DNA from: Paenibacillus agri
Lineage (GTDB): Bacteria; Bacillota; Bacilli; Paenibacillales; Paenibacillaceae
Direction of reading: 5' to 3'
Assembly (NCBI RefSeq): GCF_013359945.1
Contig: NZ_JABWCS010000216.1
Location: 124,001-188,000 of the forward strand
Length of the DNA: 64,000 bases
Part shown: positions 58,447 to 64,000 of the stretch, one piece after another
Layout of the letters: each line of letters starts with the position of its first letter
Numbering within the stretch: the first letter of the stretch is position 1
Notes under the pieces: model-generated
Told to the model about the DNA's origin: nothing
Databases searched by the model: none
What the model saw: the letters and a program-made list of their open reading frames with translations, nothing else
Made by a program: the position numbers and the translations under genes

Positions 58447-60195
58447 TTAAACGTCCAATCGCTGTACGTTAAAGAGCCGGGCATAGCTTCCGTCCAATGC
58501 CATCAGCTGTTCATGTGTGCCCCGTTCTGTAATCGCTCCGTTCTCCAGCACGACAATCTGATCGGCATGGGTAATCGTAGACAGCCGGTGAGCGACAATC
58601 AAGGTCGTCCGCTGCGAAGCCAGTGACTGAAGTGACTGCTGAATTAGATGCTCTGACTCGAGGTCCAGTGCTGAGGTGGCTTCATCCAGAATGAGCACCT
58701 TAGGATTTTTGAGGAAAACACGGGCAATCGCAATCCGCTGCTTCTGTCCGCCGGACAGCTTCACGCCCCGCTCGCCCACTTCTGTGTCATAACCTTGCGG
58801 CAGCTGCATAATGAAATCATGGGCATTGGCTGCCTGCGCCGCCGCGATGATGCTCTCTTCAGGTGCCTGCGGATTCCCGAATAGAATATTTTCACGCACC
58901 GAACCGCTGAACAGGAAGTTATCTTGAAGAACCATCCCCACAGCTCCGCGCAGACTCTCCTGCGTTAGGCTCCGAATATCTTGATCGTCTACGCATAAAC
59001 TACCCTCAGTGACATCATAGAAGCGCGGAATCAGGCTGATCAGCGATGATTTGCCCCCACCACTCATGCCGACAAAGGCCACCGTTTGTCCTGGCTGAAT
59101 GGATAAATCAATATCTTTTAATACCCAATCGCCTTCCGGACTGTACTTGAACCAGACATGACGGAAATCGATCGCGCCCGACCCTCCACTCAAATTTCTG
59201 GCTCCCGGCTCGTCTACGATATCATAGGGCTCCTCTAGCAGTTCCAGAACCCGCTCTAATGAAGCCGAGGCCTGGGTCAGAACCGTAGAAGAGTTAATCA
59301 GACGCCGAAGCGGTGCATACATCCGATCCAGATAACCGAAGAAAGCTACAAAGGTCCCAAGGGTCAGATTCCCCTGTATAACTTGATAACCTCCGTACCC
59401 GATCACAAGCAGCGGGGCGATATCCGTTAAGGTATTGATGATGGCAAAAGTGAATGCATTCCAGCGCGTCTGGGCCATCGCTTTGTTCAGAAAATTAGCA
59501 TTGATTCCTTCGAATTTCTTCTGGTCAACACGCTCCATCGTAAAGCTGCGGATCACAGAGATCCCTTGAATGCGCTCGTGCAAATAGCCCTGAATACCGG
59601 CCAGCGCCTGCGAGCGATCTTTGGTCAGGATCTTAAGCCGCTTATACAGCGTGTTCACTGCAATACCGTACAGAGGCAGTATCGCAATGGAGACCAGAGC
59701 CAGCACCGGATTCAGGTAGAACATGAACGCCAGAGCGAAGACCAGCGTGAACATATCCAGCCAGACATTCATCATGCCGACCTCTACCAGATTCTTCGTC
59801 TGCTCCACATCATTGATAAATCTGGAAATGGCCTCGCCTACTTTGGTATTCTGATAGTAACGTAGTGATAAGCGCTGCAAATGAGCGTATAGCTTGTTAC
59901 GCATATCGAACAGCACTTTACTGGTAATGAGCTGGGCAAAATACTGACGGTAATATTCCACCGGCCCCCGAACGATAACGAATAACACAAAGGCACCGCC
60001 CAGGATCATCATTAATTGCGAAACTCGTTCGTTAACGGTCATCGCCGGATTCATCAAAAGGTCGTCCACGACGTATTTTAGAATAATAGGAAGTGTCAGC
60101 GGAATGCTGAATTTGATCATCCCTATGATCAGTGTGATAATGATCCATTTCATATATGGACGTACAAAGGTATAATAAGATTTCCAGTACTTCAC
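58447..60195 (-). CDS. ABC exporter, homodimeric type (YwjA-like)
   Basis: 582 residues: six membrane helices (first about 15-35, WIIITLIIGMIKFSIPLTLP), ATPase with Walker A GMSGGGKSS near 374, signature LSGGQ near 478, Walker B ILILDEATSALD near 500, with catalytic Glu present. Start MKYWKSYYTFVRPYMKW is typical of YwjA. All ATP-site motifs are canonical, so a homodimer is expected. Substrate unknown; multidrug or lipid export by family. Unlike the other two pairs in the window it has no partner gene. Confidence 0.9.
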   Translation of the reverse strand: MKYWKSYYTFVRPYMKWIIITLIIGMIKFSIPLTLPIILKYVVDDLLMNPAMTVNERVSQLMMILGGAFVLFVIVRGPVEYYRQYFAQLITSKVLFDMRNKLYAHLQRLSLRYYQNTKVGEAISRFINDVEQTKNLVEVGMMNVWLDMFTLVFALAFMFYLNPVLALVSIAILPLYGIAVNTLYKRLKILTKDRSQALAGIQGYLHERIQGISVIRSFTMERVDQKKFEGINANFLNKAMAQTRWNAFTFAIINTLTDIAPLLVIGYGGYQVIQGNLTLGTFVAFFGYLDRMYAPLRRLINSSTVLTQASASLERVLELLEEPYDIVDEPGARNLSGGSGAIDFRHVWFKYSPEGDWVLKDIDLSIQPGQTVAFVGMSGGGKSSLISLIPRFYDVTEGSLCVDDQDIRSLTQESLRGAVGMVLQDNFLFSGSVRENILFGNPQAPEESIIAAAQAANAHDFIMQLPQGYDTEVGERGVKLSGGQKQRIAIARVFLKNPKVLILDEATSALDLESEHLIQQSLQSLASQRTTLIVAHRLSTITHADQIVVLENGAITERGTHEQLMALDGSYARLFNVQRLDV

Positions 60196-60322
60196 AGGTT
60201 AGGGTGTCCTTTCTTTCTAGCTGGTGTGTGCATGGTGATGTTGACTTTTGCTCTCCACAATGTTTTTATAAGGCTATGTCCATTAGTAGGATAAGCAGCA
60301 CCCGAACTTCAGGAGGATAATG

Positions 60323-60838
60323 ATGTCAAGACAATTTGTGACGGAAGCCGTCATGATGGCGATTTACGGTCAACTTTTAGTGCCGGGAAGCCCTGTGGAA
60401 TACATAGTTCCCTACACCTCGGTGATGGAATTATATGAACTGCGGGACAGCGATGAGCCGCTGATGAACCGTGCAGATGACGACAAGCATGTCAAGAGCA
60501 AGATCGGCGAGCTGATCGCATATTTTGAAGAACCGCTTAATGCCAAGAAAATCAATCGCTGTCTCGCTGTGCCTTGGGCCAAAAGCTCCGGGATTCTTCT
60601 GGGCGAGCAAGCGCAAATTACCATCATCAACAGTATGGATACCGCTCCGTACGGTGAAATGTTCGACCCGATTGAGACTGAACTGCTTCTCTCCTCCCAG
60701 CGGGAGAATGTGCCTATCCTGACAGACCAATTCGAGCTGATCCAGCGCATTATTGAAGGCGGCGTCCCGGTTCAGGTGTTCGATATTGACGATTTTGATT
60801 TTGCAATGGAGGAAGATTCCTTCCGCAGCTCCCATTGA
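60323..60838 (+). CDS. Conserved hypothetical protein
   Basis: 171 residues. MSRQFVTEAVMMAIYGQLLV, EYIVPYTSVMELYELRDSDE, and a C-terminal acidic tail IDDFDFAMEED. Mostly helical and soluble; sometimes annotated as ADP-heptose synthase in Paenibacillus, but no nucleotidyl-transfer motif is visible. Two in-frame ATG codons lie together; the second has the better spacing to AGGAGG. A strong terminator follows. Confidence 0.65.
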   Translation: MSRQFVTEAVMMAIYGQLLVPGSPVEYIVPYTSVMELYELRDSDEPLMNRADDDKHVKSKIGELIAYFEEPLNAKKINRCLAVPWAKSSGILLGEQAQITIINSMDTAPYGEMFDPIETELLLSSQRENVPILTDQFELIQRIIEGGVPVQVFDIDDFDFAMEEDSFRSSH

Positions 60839-60878
60839 TCCAGGGTAACTTCCCGGACTGATCTCCATATTCCATATG

Positions 60879-60907
60879 AAAAGCCCCTGCCTCGGCAGGG
60901 GCTTTTT
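60879..60907. terminator. Bidirectional terminator
   Basis: AAAAGCCCCTGCC-tc-GGCAGGGGCTTTTT between convergent genes. Confidence 0.92.
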
Positions 60908-60959
60908 GAAAATATAAGAATGCTTATGTTCTACGCGGTAAACATCCTTATATTTCTCG

Positions 60960-61277
60960 CTACTTCTGAAGCTCAGCGGACGCGGTCTTTGCTTTATAAA
61001 TGTATTCGATATCGTCCTCAGCCTCATGATATTCAATGGCGAGGTCATACCCCTCCATATACCACAAATCCTGCTCCTCCATAAAGAACACAATGCCCTC
61101 CTGCTCGATCCGGTCACCCGGCGTTACAGGGGCTTCGGTGGCTAACCCCAGCGAGAATCCAGGGTGGAGTCCGCCGCCCGAGCTATACCGCGGAAATAAA
61201 CGAATAGAGTCTCCGTTGTTAAGTTCCAGCTCTCGCTTGAACCAGGCTGCAGCAGCTTGGCTAATTGCCATACTCAT
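60960..61277 (-). CDS. HesB/YneR-like protein
   Basis: 105 residues of the HesB-like (A-type scaffold-like) fold: MAISQAAAAWFKRELELNNG, IRLFPRYSSGGGLHPGFSLG, DRIEQEGIVFFMEEQDLWYM. The three cysteines of true iron-sulfur scaffold proteins are absent, as in Bacillus YneR and relatives, so iron-sulfur assembly is unlikely and the role is open. AAAGGAG lies nine bases before ATG at 61277. Confidence 0.85.
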   Translation of the reverse strand: MSMAISQAAAAWFKRELELNNGDSIRLFPRYSSGGGLHPGFSLGLATEAPVTPGDRIEQEGIVFFMEEQDLWYMEGYDLAIEYHEAEDDIEYIYKAKTASAELQK

Positions 61278-61454
61278 CTCTCTCAACTCCTTTGTGTAAC
61301 CTTAATCATACTGAAAAAAATCAAAGATTCCAAACTGCTTTTGAAAAAAAGCTAAAAAAATTTGTTTGACAACGTCTTAAAGCGAATGATAAACTCTGAA
61401 CATAACGAATATTCTTCAAGTTATTACCAAAAAATGAACGAAAGGGTGAGAGCG

Positions 61455-61547
61455 GTGTTTATCACAGTACAGGACCATTACTTTACAATTGTCGGCAACC
61501 ATACACAATCGAATACCGAAGCAGCCCAAATGGTGGAACTCTCCTGA
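61455..61547 (+). CDS. Putative leader peptide (BmrB-like)
   Basis: 30 residues, from GTG with AAAGGGTGAGAGCG upstream: MFITVQDHYFTIVGNHTQSN then TEAAQMVELS. The frame could start 31 codons earlier at a TTG, but that would lie inside the -35 region. Its position between a promoter and a terminator, before exporter genes of BmrCD type, parallels the bmrB leader ORF of Bacillus subtilis, whose translation controls transcription. Sequence similarity to BmrB was not checked. Confidence 0.55.
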   Translation: MFITVQDHYFTIVGNHTQSNTEAAQMVELS

Positions 61548-61646
61548 AGCTTTGCGGATCATACATACCGCATGTCTTAAGGTAACGAAAATCTTCCCAT
61601 GCCAGGTGCTGCTTTGCACCGTGCGCATGATAGCCTCTAATTACAC

Positions 61647-61683
61647 AGGTATATCGTCCGTTTTCGGATGATATGCCTTTTTT
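61647..61683 (+). terminator. Attenuator terminator before bmrC-like gene
   Basis: AGGTATATCGTCCG-tttt-CGGATGATATGCCT with two G-U pairs, then TTTTTTG. No promoter is evident between this and the exporter start. Confidence 0.75.
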
Positions 61684-61755
61684 GTTGGAGATTTTCCACT
61701 ATCCGCTGTATCCCAATTGCCAACTTAATTACAACCTGAAAGGAAGGGATTTACC

Positions 61756-63504
61756 TTGTTCTCTGTTCTTAAAAATCTCGGATGGTTCTTCCGCCGGGAA
61801 AAAAGGCGCTATTCGCTCGGCCTTTTCTTGCTGATCGCAGTAGGTGTGCTGGAACTATTGCCACCTCGCCTGCTCGGCAATGCCATTGACGAAATCGTCC
61901 GCGGCTCCGTCACGGCGAGCTCCCTGATCAAGTACATTGGTCTGATCGTGGCTTTGCTGCTATTTATCTACTGGATCACGTACATATGGATGCACAAATT
62001 ATTCGGCGGCTCTAACCTTGTTGAGCGTCTGCTGCGTTCCCGGTTCATGAATCACCTGATGACCATGACCCCTTCGTTCTTCGAACGCAACCGTACCGGC
62101 GACCTTATGGCCCGAGCCACCAATGACATCCGTGCAGTTTCCGCTACTGTAGGATTCGGCATGCTGACCCTTGTAGATTCCACGGTATATCTTACCGTCG
62201 TCCTGCTGGCGATGGGATTTCTGGTCAGTTGGAAGCTTACACTGGCTGCCGTACTACCCCTGCCACTCATTGCAATAGCAATGGTCTTCTATGGTAAAGC
62301 CATACATGACCGGTACAGTCTGGCCCAGGATGCTTTTGGTGATATGAATGACCAGGTTCTGGAATCCGTCTCCGGCGTGCGCGTGATTCGTGCTTATGTA
62401 CAGGAACGCCTTGATGAGAAGCGCTTTGCTGACATCACAGAAGATGTATACCGCAAAAATATGGCTGTAGCTCGGGTCGATGCCTTCTTTGAGCCAACCA
62501 TCCGTTTCTGTGTAGGCTTGAGTTATATTATTGGACTCACCTATGGTATCTACTTAGTCTTCCGCAACCAGATCACGCTCGGCGATCTGATCTCCTTCAA
62601 TATGTACCTCGGGATGATTGTCTGGCCGATGTTCGCCATTGGCGAATTGATCAACATTATGCAACGCGGCGGCGCCTCGCTGGAACGTATTGACGAAACC
62701 ACGGGAACCCAGCCAGACGTAACCGATCTTCCGAACCCTGTAGATGTTGCAGCCGGACCTAACGGCATTGAATTGAAAAATGTGACCTTCCGTTATCCTT
62801 CATCCACCATTGATAATCTGATCGGAATCAACCTGTCCCTTGAACGCGGACAGACGCTAGGCGTTGTAGGGCGAACCGGTAGCGGTAAATCCACACTGCT
62901 GAAGCAGCTTCTGCATGAATATCCGACCGGTAGCGGAGACATTCTGATCTCCGGTGTGCCGATCCAGAAGATTACCTTAGACCAGTTGCACAGCTGGATG
63001 GGCTATGTTCCGCAGGAACAAATCCTGTTCTCCAAAAGTGTGCGGCAGAATATCCAGTTCGGACTGGAGAATGCCGGTGATGACAAGATTATGGACGCCA
63101 TTACTGCGGCTGCATTCCAGAATGACCTCGGCACCTTGTCCGACGGACTGGATACGCTAGTCGGCGAACGCGGGGTATCCCTCTCCGGAGGACAAAAGCA
63201 GCGTGTCTCGCTGTCCCGGGCATTTATCGCCAATCCGGAAATTCTAATCTTGGACGATGCGCTGTCCGCCGTAGATGCACGAACAGAAGCACAGATCATT
63301 GAGAACATCCGGCAGGAGCGTGCCGGCAAAACAACGCTGATCTCTACCCACCGTCTCTCCGCCGTCGAACACGCCGATCAGATTGTCGTGCTGGACAACG
63401 GACATATTACAGAGCGGGGAACACACGAAGAACTGCTTGAATTAAACGGCTGGTACCGTGAACAATATGACAGGCAGCAGATCGAGAATAACCTGTCCAA
63501 CTAA
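61756..63504 (+). CDS. bmrC: Heterodimeric ABC multidrug exporter subunit, BmrC-like (YheI)
   Basis: 582 residues, six membrane helices, then the ATPase: Walker A GRTGSGKST near 376, signature LSGGQ near 478, Walker B ILILDDALSAVD near 498 where Asp replaces the catalytic Glu, marking the degenerate half of a heterodimer. Length and context match BmrC. Starts with TTG (MFSVLKNLGWFFRREKR) after AGGAAGGG. The partner gene follows 40 bp later, and the leader with terminator precedes it. Function: ATP-driven multidrug efflux by family. Confidence 0.9.
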   Translation: MFSVLKNLGWFFRREKRRYSLGLFLLIAVGVLELLPPRLLGNAIDEIVRGSVTASSLIKYIGLIVALLLFIYWITYIWMHKLFGGSNLVERLLRSRFMNHLMTMTPSFFERNRTGDLMARATNDIRAVSATVGFGMLTLVDSTVYLTVVLLAMGFLVSWKLTLAAVLPLPLIAIAMVFYGKAIHDRYSLAQDAFGDMNDQVLESVSGVRVIRAYVQERLDEKRFADITEDVYRKNMAVARVDAFFEPTIRFCVGLSYIIGLTYGIYLVFRNQITLGDLISFNMYLGMIVWPMFAIGELINIMQRGGASLERIDETTGTQPDVTDLPNPVDVAAGPNGIELKNVTFRYPSSTIDNLIGINLSLERGQTLGVVGRTGSGKSTLLKQLLHEYPTGSGDILISGVPIQKITLDQLHSWMGYVPQEQILFSKSVRQNIQFGLENAGDDKIMDAITAAAFQNDLGTLSDGLDTLVGERGVSLSGGQKQRVSLSRAFIANPEILILDDALSAVDARTEAQIIENIRQERAGKTTLISTHRLSAVEHADQIVVLDNGHITERGTHEELLELNGWYREQYDRQQIENNLSN

Positions 63505-63544
63505 ACAGCCTGAGCTACAGACCAACTAACAGGAGGTGTCACCG

Positions 63545-64000
63545 TTGACACAAAGTACAGGCAAACGCCTGCTCCAATATGCATTAACCGCTAAAAAAAC
63601 ATTTATCGCAGCCTTGCTGCTGCTGTCCATCGGCGTTGCAGCTGAGCTTGCCGGTCCCTTCATCGCCAAGAGCATGATCGACAACCATATGCTGGCGATT
63701 GAGAAGCCTTATTTCAAAACCGCATCTTCAGAGGAAGCCGCGGTCTATAATAATGAGTATTACAAACGCGCCGACCGCTTCCAGCCGGGTGAAGCCAAAG
63801 GCCAGGAAATCCGCCTGTTGCAGGCTGGACGCAGCTTCTATTTTATCAACAGTGCTGTAGATCAGCCCGATGGTGAACGCACCTTCCGTGACGGAGAGCT
63901 TCATATCGTTCGCGGCGGGAATGAGGTCACCTATCCGGCAGTGAAGCTTTCTGTGGATGAGCTGTTCGCCTTCTACAAGCCCGAGCTGCCAGGCATCTAT
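63545..64000 (+). CDS. bmrD: Heterodimeric ABC multidrug exporter subunit, BmrD-like (YheH), partial
   Basis: First 152 codons only; the rest is beyond the window. Start MTQSTGKRLLQYALTAKKTF, then the first membrane helix (IAALLLLSIGVAAELAGPFI) and a long external insertion before helix 2 (NNEYYKRADRFQPGEAKGQE, INSAVDQPDGERTFRDGELH), which matches the extended first extracellular loop of BmrD, the larger partner (about 670 residues). Expected to carry the intact catalytic ATP site. TTG start with AGGAGGTG. Confidence 0.88.
   Translation, partial: MTQSTGKRLLQYALTAKKTFIAALLLLSIGVAAELAGPFIAKSMIDNHMLAIEKPYFKTASSEEAAVYNNEYYKRADRFQPGEAKGQEIRLLQAGRSFYFINSAVDQPDGERTFRDGELHIVRGGNEVTYPAVKLSVDELFAFYKPELPGIY

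Larger units (their letters stand above)
61278..61755 (+). promoter_or_regulatory. Leader region of the bmrCD-like operon
   Basis: No full-size gene on this strand. It begins with TTGACA (61366-61371) and a weak -10 (TAAACT, 61390-61395), carries a leader ORF (61455-61547), a GGTGC/GCACC hairpin with outer CATGC/GCATG near 61597-61630, and a terminator (61647-61683) about 70 bases before the exporter start. GCGGATCATACATACCGC near 61553-61570 could pair with the 5' arm of the terminator (GGTAT...TCCG), an antiterminator candidate. Confidence 0.6.

Noticed and set aside
61362..61454. Longer leader ORF from TTG at 61362
   Set aside because: Its start overlaps the -35 element of the only plausible promoter; the GTG at 61455 has a good ribosome site.

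Overview
The window reads as a chromosomal segment of a spore-forming, low-to-moderate GC Firmicute, almost certainly a Paenibacillus or close relative. Evidence is the mutS-mutL-miaA-hfq, spoVK-hflX-ynbB-glnR-glnA and lexA/yneA gene orders, spore genes (cotE, spoVK, YjcZ-type peptides), strong AGGAGG-type ribosome sites and bacillithiol chemistry (ypdA). No rRNA, tRNA, CRISPR array, complete insertion sequence or prophage was seen. Most genes are on the minus strand.

Layout. 0-5.4 kb: 5'-truncated-by-window metH, a FixH/YtkA-like lipoprotein, a HAD phosphatase, a membrane protein and a DUF896 protein. 5.5-9.4 kb: SOS block with yneA and lexA divergent across three LexA-type dyads, then an L,D-transpeptidase, two YjcZ-type peptides, a SRAP-domain protein and a Hol118-type holin. 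9.6-12.9 kb: a decayed accessory strip with small secreted and membrane proteins, a glnA fragment, a broken uvrA-like gene, a twice-frameshifted nucleotidyltransferase and a NUDIX gene. 13.1-20 kb: conserved glnA-glnR-ynbB-hflX-spoVK followed by YdcF-like and DUF402 genes. 20.2-24.7 kb: MFS transporter, class A penicillin-binding protein, hfq. 25-29.1 kb: a heterodimeric ABC exporter operon with its own operator, placed between hfq and miaA. 29.2-36 kb: miaA, a methyltransferase, mutL, mutS. 36-40.7 kb: a frameshifted inositol-monophosphatase-like gene, a 50-bp-period inverted array, a phage-type COOH-NH2 ligase gene and cotE. 40.8-46.8 kb: HD-GYP phosphodiesterase, aromatic acid exporter-like protein, and a sulfonate/nitrate-type ABC importer. 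47-55.3 kb: azoreductase, a second-type RsgA GTPase with a structured upstream region, a tiny promoter-ORF-terminator unit, HAD phosphatase, aldo/keto reductase, ArsR regulator, ypdA and a DUF441 membrane protein. 55.3-58.4 kb: a non-coding repeat zone, then an ECF sigma/anti-sigma pair bracketed by two copies of a structured repeat. 58.4-64 kb: a YwjA-like ABC exporter, a HesB-like protein, and a bmrB-bmrC-bmrD-like attenuated multidrug exporter operon that runs off the window end.

The most unusual signals are non-coding: (i) a dispersed, structured, MITE-like repeat of about 180-260 bp in three copies with at least one compensatory base-pair change; (ii) two unrelated-sequence arrays that share one architecture, 50-52 bp units in two converging arms; (iii) a leader ORF plus terminator before the bmrCD-like genes; (iv) a structured terminator-containing region just before rsgA. 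Genome decay is visible as four or more frameshifts in two places, which need read-level confirmation. Annotation is from sequence reading and family knowledge only; no database search was run.
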